64,000 nt of DNA from Cyanobacteria bacterium FACHB-DQ100 (lineage in GTDB: Bacteria; Cyanobacteriota; Cyanobacteriia; Leptolyngbyales; Leptolyngbyaceae): assembly GCA_014695195.1 (NCBI GenBank), contig JACJNW010000006.1:62001-126000 (forward strand), in the 5' to 3' direction. Shown here in pieces: positions 1 to 8,275 of this stretch. Each line of letters starts with the position of its first letter. Position 1 is the stretch's first letter. The notes under the pieces were generated by a model. The model had not been told where the DNA came from, searched no databases, and worked only from the letters and a program-made list of their open reading frames with translations. A program made the position numbers and the translations under genes.

Positions 1-857
1 GATCGGATCTGCAATTCATAGCCTTGCTGGGTGGATTCCCATTCTTTTTCCAGCAGATCTGCCTTGATTTTGGCATCCTGATGAGCATCGCGAATTCCTT
101 CTTCCCGTGCTTTTTTGACCGCTTCTTCCAGTTCGCCTGGGAAAGCCGTGACCTTTTGCTGATACTCCTCATATAGTCTCTGATCGGCTGCCAGAATGCG
201 TTCTCGCTCCGTCCAGTCTTTCTCTTTGGCTTCGAGCGTTTCCCTAATTTCTCGCTCGATTTGCCGTTTCGTTTCTTCATACTCATCGGTTGCAATGCGG
301 CGCGATCGCGCACTGTCGTACTGGTAATCTTCTTCCTGACGCTGCCGTTGCTGGTTCAGAAGTTCGCTGCTCTCGTTGATCTGAGCGTCAAACTCTTCTT
401 GCTCTTGCTGCCAAGTTTTGCGAGTTTCGGTAGTATCGCGATCGAGGGTTTCACGATCGCGCGTTGCTTGTTGTTCAAGTTGGCGCAGAGCTTCTTGATG
501 TTCTTGTGTGATCAAGTAGAGGGCATCAGCAACGATGCGGGTCTGCTGAAGATCTTTGAGATTCTTACTTTCAACTGCAAGCGCTCGTTTAAGGTCATCG
601 AGCTTCTTGGTTTCAGTGGTTAGGCGATTGGCAAGAGCGGTGATCGTCGTGCCAAAATCCAATTGCAAATCAGCCAGCCCGCGCACAATTCCGTCTGCTG
701 TGTATTGCGACACTGTTTCCAGCACTGTTCTGTCTTGCTCTTTGGCGGCTTCTTCGCTGCGGGTGGCAACTCGTGACGAGACCGATCGCTGCTCGGTAAG
801 GATGGTTTGAAAGGCATCGAGAATCCTGGTTTTGCTGTCGTTTGCAACTTGTGTCAT
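1..857 (-). CDS. Coiled-coil protein of unknown function (C-terminus beyond window)
   Basis: This is a continuous reverse-strand reading frame from an ATG at 857 to the window edge, giving at least 285 residues. After a short N-terminal segment (starting MTQVANDSKT) the protein is almost wholly charged and helical. It is very rich in Glu, Gln, Arg and Lys with heptad-like spacing, for example QQEQEEFDAQ near residue 150, so it should form a long coiled coil. No catalytic motif, signal peptide or membrane segment is visible. I do not recognise a family. It is divergent from the XRE regulator at 1043, and the roughly 185-bp gap between them holds the repeat described at 947. No clear Shine-Dalgarno precedes the ATG. 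A structural or scaffold role is only a guess. Confidence 0.75.
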   Translation of the reverse strand, partial: MTQVANDSKTRILDAFQTILTEQRSVSSRVATRSEEAAKEQDRTVLETVSQYTADGIVRGLADLQLDFGTTITALANRLTTETKKLDDLKRALAVESKNLKDLQQTRIVADALYLITQEHQEALRQLEQQATRDRETLDRDTTETRKTWQQEQEEFDAQINESSELLNQQRQRQEEDYQYDSARSRRIATDEYEETKRQIEREIRETLEAKEKDWTERERILAADQRLYEEYQQKVTAFPGELEEAVKKAREEGIRDAHQDAKIKADLLEKEWESTQQGYELQIR

Positions 858-946
858 AGCGGAGGTGGGAAAAGAGTGAATTTCTGCTGCTCAGAAGCAG
901 GACTGCTATACGATCGGGGGCAGTACTGCTATAGTAGGAGTAGAAT

Positions 947-962
947 GCAAACCACAGTTTGC
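947..962. promoter_or_regulatory. Perfect inverted repeat, candidate operator upstream of the XRE gene
   Basis: GCAAAC and GTTTGC face each other across a 4-bp spacer (GCAAACCACAGTTTGC). It lies about 80 bp before the XRE regulator start, in the divergent gap. A degenerate copy occurs at 1024-1039. Two similar sites in front of a helix-turn-helix repressor gene are typical of autoregulation; binding by this protein is inferred. Confidence 0.45.
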
Positions 963-1023
963 AATTCATGTGTACTACTTTATCACTTTTCCTCCGCCTA
1001 TGCAACATCCAACGACAAAAATC

Positions 1024-1039
1024 GCAAACTGTAGTTGTC
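1024..1039. promoter_or_regulatory. Degenerate second copy of the candidate operator
   Basis: GCAAACTGTAGTTGTC, read on the other strand, matches the 947 site at most positions (GACAACTACAGTTTGC against GCAAACCACAGTTTGC). It ends four bases before the ATG of the XRE gene, so a protein bound here could block transcription or translation start. Confidence 0.35.
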
Positions 1040-1042
1040 AAA

Positions 1043-1420
1043 ATGAGAATGGATGAATTTGCAAAACGAGTCCGCGATCGTCGGATTCAAGAAGGGTTAA
1101 GCCAGCAAGAATTAGCTGAGCAGATTGGAATTTCCCGTAATTACCTATCTCAAATTGAGCGGGGGCAGGCAACGAATCTCTCTTGGCAGGTGCGGGAGCG
1201 ATTGTCTGCGGTGTTAGGGCTAAAGGCGGAACCTGCACCAAGTTCCGCATTAGAGTCAGTCGATCTGCCTCCAAGTTTGGTGGAGTTCGCTCAAAACGCG
1301 AATCTACCGCCCGATGATGTGTTGATGCTGTCGCGATTGAAGTATCGAGGACAGCAGCCGACCTCGCCGGAGAAATGGGAGCTACTGTATAACGTCATTA
1401 AGATGACAGTAGGAAAATAG
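1043..1420 (+). CDS. XRE-family helix-turn-helix transcriptional regulator
   Basis: A 125-residue protein with a Cro/C1-type helix-turn-helix at about residues 5-60 (RIQEGLSQQELAEQIGIS, then NYLSQIERG), the standard signature of XRE repressors. The C-terminal half is short and has no known effector domain. I start at the ATG at 1043; an in-frame start further upstream would add unrelated residues and run through the candidate operators. The gene is followed by an ImmA/IrrE-like protein 90 bp downstream. This pairing of repressor with a peptidase-like partner is known from phage and stress regulation (ImmR/ImmA, DdrO/IrrE), where the partner cleaves the repressor. A similar derepression switch is inferred here. 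Confidence 0.85.
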   Translation: MRMDEFAKRVRDRRIQEGLSQQELAEQIGISRNYLSQIERGQATNLSWQVRERLSAVLGLKAEPAPSSALESVDLPPSLVEFAQNANLPPDDVLMLSRLKYRGQQPTSPEKWELLYNVIKMTVGK

Positions 1421-1436
1421 AAATAGGAAAATAGAA

Positions 1437-1460
1437 AGTTCACCGTTTGTTGAGTGAACT
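1437..1460. other. Hairpin between the XRE and ImmA-like genes
   Basis: AGTTCAC (1437-1443) pairs with GTGAACT (1454-1460) around a 10-base loop. No T-run follows, so it is not a standard terminator. It may tune expression of the downstream gene relative to the regulator. Confidence 0.3.
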
Positions 1461-1510
1461 GCTAATCGATCGACCAATCTTTTAAGTTTGGGCACTCTAG
1501 CGCGAAAAAT

Positions 1511-2380
1511 GTGAGGAACCCTGTGAGCCTGCCACAGCCCTATCGACATCCCGGACGAGCCTTCCTGTCTCAACATGGAAGGCTTCAATGTGAAGATGAT
1601 GTCTTTCGCTATGTCAATTTCCTGCGGCAAGAATCCGGGTTAGGTGATGAACCTCCGATCGCTCTGACTTGCATTTATCAACACTTTGGAATGCCTGAGC
1701 CGCTACGCGCCCCGCTTGAGGAGCAACAAGGCATTTTAGTAGACAGCAACACCGGGATTATTCTGATTAAAGAAGATGATCCGATCGTGCGGCAGCGCTT
1801 CACTGAGGGACACGAACTGATGGAATTGCTGTTTGATGCTCAACAAGAAGCGAGGTTTGAGAGCGCTTTGCCAAACTGGAGCGAACAGCGTAAAGAGCGA
1901 CTCTGCGATCAAGGAGCCGCCGATTTGTTGATGCCGCAATCCTCATTTGTGCCAAAGTTGAATCGGTTAGGCATTTCTTTCAAGACGGGACGATCGCTTG
2001 CAGCTCTCTATCAAACTTCACTGCTCGCGACGCTTGCGCGAATGTTGCAATATGGAACCGGCAATTACGCGCTAGTTCTGTGGCATTGTGTTCTCAAACC
2101 TTCTGAGATGAAACAAAGTGCCCCGATCAAAGCTAAGAGAAAGCTTCGAGTATGCTGGAAACTTCAGACGCAAGACTGGACAGGCGGTTTTATTCCCAAA
2201 GATAAATCGATTCCTCACGATTCATTAATCTCGCAAGCTTATATCAGTGGTCAACCTTACTCTGGAGCAGAAACGATTGATTTGGGTTGGACATCAATTC
2301 GATGCAATGTAGAAGCCCTGCCAATTCGGTTGGGCGATCGCATTAGTGTTCTGTCTCTCTTGCACCTTACAAATGGATGA
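1511..2380 (+). CDS. ImmA/IrrE-like protein with HELME in place of HExxH
   Basis: A 289-residue protein resembling the ImmA/IrrE (DUF955) metallopeptidase family. The pre-helix and helix region RQRFTEGHELMELLFDA at about residues 94-110 occupies the place of the usual FTLAHELGHxxLH zinc motif, and the later ADLLMP at about 136-141 matches the family's FAAxLLMP segment. In this copy the second metal-binding His of HExxH is a Glu (HELME, residues 101-105), so the metal site is altered or the protein is non-catalytic. The residues beyond about 200 have no recognisable domain. The start is uncertain: GTG at 1511 or GTG at 1523, the latter having a GAGG six bases ahead. Its stop overlaps the ATG of the ribokinase gene by ATGA, so the two are probably translationally coupled. 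A partner role to the XRE protein is inferred. Confidence 0.75.
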   Translation: MRNPVSLPQPYRHPGRAFLSQHGRLQCEDDVFRYVNFLRQESGLGDEPPIALTCIYQHFGMPEPLRAPLEEQQGILVDSNTGIILIKEDDPIVRQRFTEGHELMELLFDAQQEARFESALPNWSEQRKERLCDQGAADLLMPQSSFVPKLNRLGISFKTGRSLAALYQTSLLATLARMLQYGTGNYALVLWHCVLKPSEMKQSAPIKAKRKLRVCWKLQTQDWTGGFIPKDKSIPHDSLISQAYISGQPYSGAETIDLGWTSIRCNVEALPIRLGDRISVLSLLHLTNG

Positions 2381-3321
2381 ATCACGCCATGACGCGATCG
2401 ATCATCACGCTCGGTAGTATCAATATGGATCTCGTGGCGCAAGTTCCACGATTACCTCAACCCGGGGAAACGCTATCTGGATACACTTTTTCGACGGTTC
2501 CGGGGGGAAAGGGAGCAAATCAAGCGGTCGGCGTTGCCAAATTGGGGGGATCAAGCCGCATGATTGGGCGAGTTGGAGGGGATGCGTTTGGTGCAGAATT
2601 GCTAGAAAGCTTGCAAACTGCGGGAGTACAAACCGATTTAATTACCGTCGATCGTACAATTTCGTCAGGCGTTGCGATGATCGCAGTGGACGATCGGGCT
2701 GAGAATCATATTATTGTCATTCCAGGTGCTAATGGCAATGTGGGTAATTTTGATGTTGATCGTCTCAGGGTCGCATTGACTGATTCATCGATCTTGTTAT
2801 TGCAGCTTGAGATTCCTTTATCGATCGTTCAATCTGCCGCGACGATTGCAAAACAAATCGGTGCAAGGGTCATTCTCGATCCTGCTCCCGCTCCTAAAGA
2901 CTTTCCAGGAATGCTTTATTCACAAATTGATATTCTGACTCCCAACGCAACTGAGACAGCGCAACTGGTCGGATTTCCAATTCGGGATCAAGCAGATGCC
3001 GATCGTGCAGCCGCAATTTTGCAGCAAAAAGGCATACCAACGATCGTGATCAAGCTAGGCGCTCAAGGCGCATTCTGCGCGACCGAAGACGATCGCTTTT
3101 TTGTCCCAGCTTTTTCAGTCAATGCGATCGATACGGTGGCAGCCGGGGATGCGTTTAATGCAGGATTAGCTGTGGCGTTATCTGAAGGGTTATCGATGCG
3201 CGAGGCAATTACTTGGGGTGCAGCAGCAGGGGCGCTTTCTACAACAAAATCCGGGGCGCAAGCCTCACTAGCAGAGCGATCGACATTCGATGCTTTTTTG
3301 CGCCAAATGCAAAAGCCCTGA
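2377..3321 (+). CDS. rbsK: Ribokinase (PfkB family)
   Basis: It phosphorylates D-ribose with ATP to ribose 5-phosphate in the cytoplasm, feeding the pentose phosphate and nucleotide pools. The 314-residue length is normal. Visible PfkB signatures are GSINMDLV near the N-terminus, the substrate motif PGGKGANQA at about residues 43-51, DPAPAP and NATET in the middle, and the C-terminal ATP/anion-hole motif VAAGDAFNAG, whose Asp is the catalytic base. The start is either the ATG at 2377, overlapping the previous stop, or the ATG at 2389 (MTRSIITLGS). Coupling to the ImmA-like gene is unusual and its biological reason is not clear. The assignment to ribokinase rather than another sugar kinase rests on the GGKGANQA motif. 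Confidence 0.9.
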   Translation: MNHAMTRSIITLGSINMDLVAQVPRLPQPGETLSGYTFSTVPGGKGANQAVGVAKLGGSSRMIGRVGGDAFGAELLESLQTAGVQTDLITVDRTISSGVAMIAVDDRAENHIIVIPGANGNVGNFDVDRLRVALTDSSILLLQLEIPLSIVQSAATIAKQIGARVILDPAPAPKDFPGMLYSQIDILTPNATETAQLVGFPIRDQADADRAAAILQQKGIPTIVIKLGAQGAFCATEDDRFFVPAFSVNAIDTVAAGDAFNAGLAVALSEGLSMREAITWGAAAGALSTTKSGAQASLAERSTFDAFLRQMQKP

Positions 3322-3702
3322 GCCGAAAACGACACAGGGCAGGCTTCTGAACCAAACTTTACTAGAGAGAGGAGAGTTAAGCTTGTAATGATTACAGTTT
3401 ATAAAGAATCACCTGATGCCGTCCCATGCCCTAGAGAAGAAACATACCCCAACAAAAGTTAGAATAATCTTCCAGACTGGCTACTGCCCCCGACTGATTC
3501 TGATGAAACTCTCGCTGAATATATCTTGCTGCTCAATAACAGCAGCAAAAAACCTGCCGATTGAATAGGATTAAGATGACAGTCGTTTAATCTATACGTC
3601 TCCATCTTTGGGTAGAAGACGGCCTCTACCGTGGGGCTTAGCCTAGATTTCACTCAAGTCAAAAAACTCCTCAAGTTCCTTCTTCGCTGGTAATACTTAA
3701 AA
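3322..3702. other. Intergenic region, no gene seen
   Basis: This 380-bp gap has no convincing coding frame. It contains weak hairpins: GCCCTG/CAGGGC at 3315-3340 overlapping the ribokinase stop, GCTGCT/AGCAGC near 3530, and GGTAGA/TCTACC near 3610. It must hold the promoter of the receiver gene at 3703. Confidence 0.5.
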
Positions 3703-4086
3703 ATGGAATCGTTAGAGCAGATTAACATCTTTGTCGTAGATGACGATCCTGATACACGGGATCTGCTGCGGTTTATGCTAGAGGACGAAGGAGCAAACGT
3801 CACTGTTGCAACCAATGCCAAGGAAGCACTCTCGCTTTTGGAAAAAGAACTTCCTACAATTTTGGTAAGTGATGTAGCGATGCCCGAAATGGACGGATTT
3901 CAACTGATTGGACTTGTCCGCGAGTTACCGCAAGGCGCAGAACTACCCGCGATCGCATTGACCGCATACGCCCGCGAGGAGGATCGTTTACAAGCGATCA
4001 ATGCAGGCTTCAATGATTACTTAACAAAGCCGATCGATCCGGTGGAGCTAATGCGCGTCATTCAGCAATATTGTGGCTCAGATTAA
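3703..4086 (+). CDS. Single-domain response regulator (CheY-like)
   Basis: A 127-residue stand-alone receiver. The acidic pocket VVDDDPD is at residues 11-17, the phospho-accepting Asp is in VSDVAMPEMDG at about residue 59, the switch Thr is in ALTAYA and the Lys is in LTKPID. All key residues are present, so it should be phosphorylated by a histidine kinase. There is no output domain, so it probably acts by protein contact. The sequence closely resembles the C-terminal receivers of cyanobacterial hybrid kinases such as the one at 53575, including LTKPIDPVEL-type endings, which suggests it arose from or works with such a kinase. No partner kinase is adjacent. Confidence 0.9.
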   Translation: MESLEQINIFVVDDDPDTRDLLRFMLEDEGANVTVATNAKEALSLLEKELPTILVSDVAMPEMDGFQLIGLVRELPQGAELPAIALTAYAREEDRLQAINAGFNDYLTKPIDPVELMRVIQQYCGSD

Positions 4087-4131
4087 TGGCTTGGGATTGC
4101 AGGCTAAAAGGCGGATTGCTTGCCAATAGAA

Positions 4132-4158
4132 AACCCTTCACCGCGACAGCAAAGGGTT
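4132..4158 (-). terminator. Probable terminator of the psb35-like gene
   Basis: AACCCTT and AAGGGTT form a 7-bp stem. On the minus strand the stem is followed by TTTTC, and it lies about 30 bp past the stop of the psb35-like gene. It may also stop transcripts from the receiver gene on the other strand. Confidence 0.5.
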
Positions 4159-4187
4159 GAGAAGAGAGAGTAGTCGTAACAATTCAA

Positions 4188-4421
4188 TTAGGCGCTCGGT
4201 AAGTTCCTGCTAGCGTAGGCATCGGCTACGGCGAAAGCAGGAACGCGGGTGCTGTAGTCGATCGAGGTGCCCGTGATCGATTTAGATAGCGTTTCAAACG
4301 AGGTCGATCGCCAGTTGCGCTCGTGAATCGGTTTCGTTTGTTCTCCCAAGAAGTAAGCCAAGGAACCCAGCAAAGCAACTGCTACCCAGCCCACAACTAA
4401 CAGACTAACGAGGATGACCAT
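4188..4421 (-). CDS. psb35: Psb35-like photosystem II assembly protein
   Basis: A 77-residue protein with one N-terminal membrane helix (residues 2-25, VILVSLLVVGWVAVALLGSL) and a hydrophilic tail containing FLGEQTKPIHERNW and ASRNLPS. This layout and the GEQTKPIHERNW segment match what I recall of cyanobacterial Psb35, a small thylakoid protein that stabilises the CP47 assembly module and its high-light-inducible partners. The match is from memory, so the name is moderately certain. An excellent Shine-Dalgarno (AGGAGG) lies six bases before the ATG. Within the last 20 codons the DNA forms an imperfect palindrome (GTTCCTGCT at 4203-4211 with AGCAGGAAC at 4236-4244), which looks like a short repeat that became part of the coding end. 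Confidence 0.65.
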   Translation of the reverse strand: MVILVSLLVVGWVAVALLGSLAYFLGEQTKPIHERNWRSTSFETLSKSITGTSIDYSTRVPAFAVADAYASRNLPSA

Positions 4422-4533
4422 CGGAACCTCCTGTGAACTTATGTTTCTTTATGCAAATAAATGTAACAGATATTTACAAAGGTCGCAAATTACTTGTGAT
4501 TCGTGATAACCGAACTGCAAAATCTGAACGCAG

Positions 4534-4561
4534 ATCGATTCCGGATCGATCCGGAATCGAT
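4534..4561. repeat. 28-bp perfect palindrome
   Basis: The sequence is identical to its own reverse complement over 28 bases, centred between 4547 and 4548, with core GGATCGATCC. It lies in the 270-bp gap between the psb35-like gene and the SpoIID-domain gene. It could be a regulator site or a cruciform; no matching copy was noticed elsewhere in the window. Confidence 0.6.
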
Positions 4562-4697
4562 AAATCCAAGCTGAAAAATCTAATTGCTCCACGCACTCCG
4601 ATTCATAAAATTCCCATTACAATCGAACACAGGTTTTTACCCGCCGCACGTCCCCTTCTGAATAGAAAGAGGCTCGACTCCCTTGGCTTCAACATTG

Positions 4698-6308
4698 ATG
4701 AAACTCAATCTTCTCACCCCGATCGCGCTTGGCTTCAGTTGCTTCGCTGGGCTGCCAGCCCCCGCCACTGCCAATCCTCCACAAGATGTCGGGATTCAAG
4801 TGGGCATCGTGCAGCGGTTTGGTGATCGTTCAGCCGATACGCTCACTCTGAAAGCCAATCCGGGCGATCGCTTAACCCTGCGCTTCAACACAAACGGCAA
4901 GCCCCAAACCCTAACCGCTCAAGAACTCAAGCTCGAAACGGCGATGCAGAAACTTCCGCAGCCCGTGGTCGAGGAGCGCGTTGTTTTCAGTACGCACCGC
5001 AGTTTTGAAACCGCAGAGGATCAGGCTCAAGACTGGAAATCACAAGGGATCGAGGTCGAAATCGCTCAACCAGAGCGCTGGCAAGTTTGGGCAAAGCGCG
5101 ATGTCTACAACACGCCACTCTTACGGCGTCTGTTGCTGAGAAGCTTGCAGGCAAAGGGCATTCAAACCGCACGGATTGAAACTAAAGTCGTTCGAGAAGT
5201 ACCGCGTCCGACGTGGGTACTGGATGGATTCCGGTATACGCGAGATGTGATTGATATTTCATCGGGTTCAGGAGTCGTTCAGGTCGATCGTGCCACTGAT
5301 GATCATCCAAACCGTCCTTTTGGTGGGGCATTACGAATCCAACCGAATGCTTACGGTAACTATACGCTCGTCAACTTCGTTGGGATTGAAACATATCTCA
5401 GAGGCGTTGTGCCGCATGAGATTGGAACTTGGGCACCCCAACCGGTGTTAGAGGCTCAAGCCGTTCTCGCCCGCACCTATGCTCTGCGGAATTTGCGTCG
5501 ATTTGTGATCGATAACTATCAACTCTGCGCGACGACACAATGCCAGGTTTATCGCGGTCTAGACGGCGCAGCACCTTCAACCGATCGCGCGATCGCGGCA
5601 ACTCGTGGCTTAGTCCTGACCTACCAAAATGAACTGGTAGATGCGGTCTATTCTTCAACGAGCGGAGGTGTGACTGCAAGCTTTGATGATATCTGGCACG
5701 GTTGGGAGCGTCCTTATCTTAGAGCAGTGATCGACTCAGCGAATCCAGTGTGGGATTTGCGATCGCGCAGCTTATCCGATGAGGGCAATTTCCGCGCCTT
5801 TATCAATCAAAAGAAAGGCTTTAACGAAGATGGAACCAATATGTTCCGGTGGCGCTACCCTGTGCCCTTAGCGCAGCTAAATCAGGAATTGCGCGACTAT
5901 CTGAAAGCAGTCCGGCATCCGTTCGCGAACTTCAAAACGATTCGGAACATTCAAATCCAGCAGCGATCGGAAGGGGGACGCATTTTGAAATCGACAATCG
6001 TCACCGACGCAGGCACGATTAAGCTTGAAAAGGATGATATCCAAACTGTATTTGATGCGCCAGCGAGTACGCTATTTTACCTCGATCCAATGATGGAAAA
6101 TAAAGTGCTGAAAGGCTTCGTGTTTGTCGGGGGTGGATTTGGTCATGGGGTCGGAATGAGCCAATTTGGGTCTTATAACCTTGGCAGATTGGGCTGGACA
6201 AGCGATCGTATTCTTCGCTTCTACTTCCCCGATACGCAACTGCAACCGTTTAACAGTTCGATTACACTGTGGCGCGATCGAACTTCAGAGCGGCAAGCAT
6301 CAAACTGA
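4698..6308 (+). CDS. SpoIID/LytB-domain cell-wall protein
   Basis: A 536-residue exported protein. The N-terminus from the ATG at 4698 is a signal peptide (MKLNLLTPIALGFSCFAG, ending near APATA). The C-terminal half carries the SpoIID/LytB signatures: VVPHEIG, QAVLARTYALR, the Cys pair around CATTQCQVYRG, VYSSTSGG, and GGGFGHGVGMSQFG near residue 480. In Bacillus SpoIID is a lytic transglycosylase acting on denuded glycan strands; cyanobacterial homologues are usually annotated amidase enhancers. A role in peptidoglycan remodelling in the periplasm is therefore likely. The middle portion (about 80-180) contains a possible SPOR-like stretch but is not clear. It converges with cheR 42 bp downstream. 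Confidence 0.85.
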   Translation: MKLNLLTPIALGFSCFAGLPAPATANPPQDVGIQVGIVQRFGDRSADTLTLKANPGDRLTLRFNTNGKPQTLTAQELKLETAMQKLPQPVVEERVVFSTHRSFETAEDQAQDWKSQGIEVEIAQPERWQVWAKRDVYNTPLLRRLLLRSLQAKGIQTARIETKVVREVPRPTWVLDGFRYTRDVIDISSGSGVVQVDRATDDHPNRPFGGALRIQPNAYGNYTLVNFVGIETYLRGVVPHEIGTWAPQPVLEAQAVLARTYALRNLRRFVIDNYQLCATTQCQVYRGLDGAAPSTDRAIAATRGLVLTYQNELVDAVYSSTSGGVTASFDDIWHGWERPYLRAVIDSANPVWDLRSRSLSDEGNFRAFINQKKGFNEDGTNMFRWRYPVPLAQLNQELRDYLKAVRHPFANFKTIRNIQIQQRSEGGRILKSTIVTDAGTIKLEKDDIQTVFDAPASTLFYLDPMMENKVLKGFVFVGGGFGHGVGMSQFGSYNLGRLGWTSDRILRFYFPDTQLQPFNSSITLWRDRTSERQASN

Positions 6309-6350
6309 CGCTGGTTTAACGCGAATTCTTCCTGTCGAACTTACGTTTGT

Positions 6351-7175
6351 TTATGCACTTCGTAAACGGTGATAAAAGCTCGTCTTGCTTTGAATCGCTT
6401 CAAATCTAGAATCAAGGTGAAACGTTGTTTCACCACTGCCAAGGAATAAACAGCCATCTGCTTGCAAGTAGTGCTGTACCTTGTTCAGAATTGATCGCTT
6501 AGTGTCGATATCAAAGTAAATTAGAACATTTCTCAGAAAAATGATGTCCATCTTTGGTAGAGCGCTCCAAGGGTGAATTAGGTTCAACTGCCGAAACTCA
6601 ACCCTCTGACGAATTTCATCAACGATCTGCCAAGCATCCCCAGCTTTGCGGAAATACCGATCGCGCAGTTCAGGGGTCAGGCCCCGACTGATTTCCAAGT
6701 CTGTATACTGTCCTTGCTGAGCGCGATCGAGCACCTGCTTAGAAAAGTCAGTCGCGATTAAGCGAATTGTCCAAGTGGACAGTTCTGGAAAGGCTTCCCG
6801 GATCAGCATCGCAATGCTGTAAGGTTCTTGACCGGTTGAGCAAGCGGCACACCAGATATTGATGGTTCGCTGACTAGAACGGGACTGAATCAACGCGGGT
6901 AACACCGAAGCTTTTAGCGCTTCAAAGGGAGAGCGATCGCGAAAAAAAGATGTTTCCTTAATCACTAAAGCTTCAAGAGCTTGAAGATGCAGTTCGCTTA
7001 AGGGAGTGTGTTTTAGATGTTCGACTAATTCTGCAATTGAAGCAAACCCAGCATTCGCAGCTATCTGATCCAGATGCAGCGCTGCGAGATAGTCTTTGTG
7101 TGGCTCTAACACTACTCCAGACTGCTGCCGCACTAACTGACGGAGATACTCAAAATCAAAAGCAGGAATCGCCAT
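6351..7175 (-). CDS. cheR: CheR-type protein-glutamate methyltransferase
   Basis: It transfers methyl groups from S-adenosylmethionine to glutamates of chemoreceptors, setting adaptation in chemotaxis or phototaxis. The 274-residue protein has the small N-terminal helical domain followed by the Rossmann methyltransferase domain. Visible motifs are the SAM-binding WCAACSTGQEPYSIAM at about residues 118-133, IRLIATDFS and IIFLRNVLIYFD. I start at the ATG at 7175 (MAIPAFDFEY), which overlaps the cheB stop in a TGATG arrangement, so translation is coupled to cheB. Extending further upstream would only read the 3' end of cheB in another frame. Confidence 0.92.
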   Translation of the reverse strand: MAIPAFDFEYLRQLVRQQSGVVLEPHKDYLAALHLDQIAANAGFASIAELVEHLKHTPLSELHLQALEALVIKETSFFRDRSPFEALKASVLPALIQSRSSQRTINIWCAACSTGQEPYSIAMLIREAFPELSTWTIRLIATDFSKQVLDRAQQGQYTDLEISRGLTPELRDRYFRKAGDAWQIVDEIRQRVEFRQLNLIHPWSALPKMDIIFLRNVLIYFDIDTKRSILNKVQHYLQADGCLFLGSGETTFHLDSRFEAIQSKTSFYHRLRSA

Positions 7176-8275
7176 CAGTCCATCCTCCGCGCCAGCGTAG
7201 ACGATCGATTCACCCGACGCAGAATCTCTGGCATGATTTGATCGAGCGGCAAAACGGCATCGGCTAATCCTGCATTCACCACAAATCCCGGCATTCCCCA
7301 AACCACGCTACTCGCCTCATCTTGCGCCAGAATTTGCCCATTGCGATCGTGAATCTCCTGACAGCCCCGGAGTCCATCTTGCCCCATCCCGGTCAGAATC
7401 ACCCCCAGAGCGCGATCCCCGTACACTTCGGCAACAGATTCAAGCAAGACATCCGCTGAAGGACGACAAAAATTTTGGGCTGGAGACTGGTCGATCACAA
7501 GTTGCACAGTTGAGTCCGTGTCTTTCACTCTCAAATGATAATCGCCTGGCGCAATCCAAACCGTACCGGGGCGAAGTTTTGCTCCTAGCGTTGCTTCCCA
7601 AACGGGCAAGGCGCATTTTGTCGATAAACGTTCTGCGAGCAGCTTGGTGAACATGGGCGGCATATGCTGCACAATGACGATCGGGACAGGAAAATCGGCG
7701 GGTAATTCTGAGAGCAAAGCGGCGAGGGCATTTGGCCCTCCGGTGGAAACACCGATCGCAACGATCTCAGCAGACGATCGATGAAGTTGAGAACCTGAGA
7801 AAGCAGCGGTTGTGGGGGTGGCTTTTGGGCTAATGTCGGAGATTGGTGCCGATCGGTTCTGTTTAATTTTCTGGCTCAGTGCTTTAATCTTAGGAATCAG
7901 CGTCGCTCGAAGATAGTCGGTTAAATGATCTACGTTGTCCATCTGACTCGGTTTTGTCGCATAGTCCGAAGCTCCTAAAGAAAGAGCATCCAGCGTTGCG
8001 ATTGCCCCGATCGTGGTCATCGCACTAAACATAATTACGGGCAGTCGTGGATTGAGTTGACGAATCTGCGCCAACGTTTGCAGCCCGTCTAAGTCAGGCA
8101 TTTCGATATCGAGAATGATCACATCCGGATTCAGTTGAGACAGTCTTGCGAGTGCAATTCTTCCTGAAGAAGCGACTCCCACAACTTCAATCTGGGGATC
8201 TGCTGCGAGAATTTTGCTCAGACGGCTCCGTACCATCACTGCATCATCTACGATTAAAACTCTAATAGGTTGCAT
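7175..8275 (-). CDS. cheB: CheB-type chemotaxis methylesterase/response regulator
   Basis: It removes methyl groups from chemoreceptor glutamates and is activated by phosphorylation. The receiver domain (about residues 1-120) has VLIVDDAVM, the phospho-accepting Asp in IILDIEMPDLDG, and the Lys in YATKPS. The methylesterase domain (about 170-360) has the serine motif GVSTGGPNA, the His in IVQHMPP, and the Asp in LTGMGQDG, which form the catalytic triad. The start at 8275 (MQPIRVLIVDD) fits the family; a GTG at 8326 with a possible ribosome site would add 17 residues. It forms a two-gene unit with cheR. No cheA, cheW or receptor gene is next to it, so the rest of the pathway is elsewhere. Confidence 0.92.
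   Translation of the reverse strand: MQPIRVLIVDDAVMVRSRLSKILAADPQIEVVGVASSGRIALARLSQLNPDVIILDIEMPDLDGLQTLAQIRQLNPRLPVIMFSAMTTIGAIATLDALSLGASDYATKPSQMDNVDHLTDYLRATLIPKIKALSQKIKQNRSAPISDISPKATPTTAAFSGSQLHRSSAEIVAIGVSTGGPNALAALLSELPADFPVPIVIVQHMPPMFTKLLAERLSTKCALPVWEATLGAKLRPGTVWIAPGDYHLRVKDTDSTVQLVIDQSPAQNFCRPSADVLLESVAEVYGDRALGVILTGMGQDGLRGCQEIHDRNGQILAQDEASSVVWGMPGFVVNAGLADAVLPLDQIMPEILRRVNRSSTLARRMD

Noticed and set aside
261-623. Plus-strand open frame of 120 codons rich in hydrophobic residues
   Set aside because: It is the antisense shadow of the coiled-coil gene on the minus strand, whose Glu/Gln-rich codons read as Phe/Leu on the other strand.
3459-3653. Minus-strand frame of 64 codons between ribokinase and the receiver gene
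   Set aside because: No ribosome site, no recognisable composition, and it overlaps several weak hairpins.
4433-4825. Plus-strand frame of 130 codons upstream of the SpoIID-domain gene
   Set aside because: It runs through the 28-bp palindrome and into the signal-peptide region of the next gene in another frame; the product looks non-protein-like.
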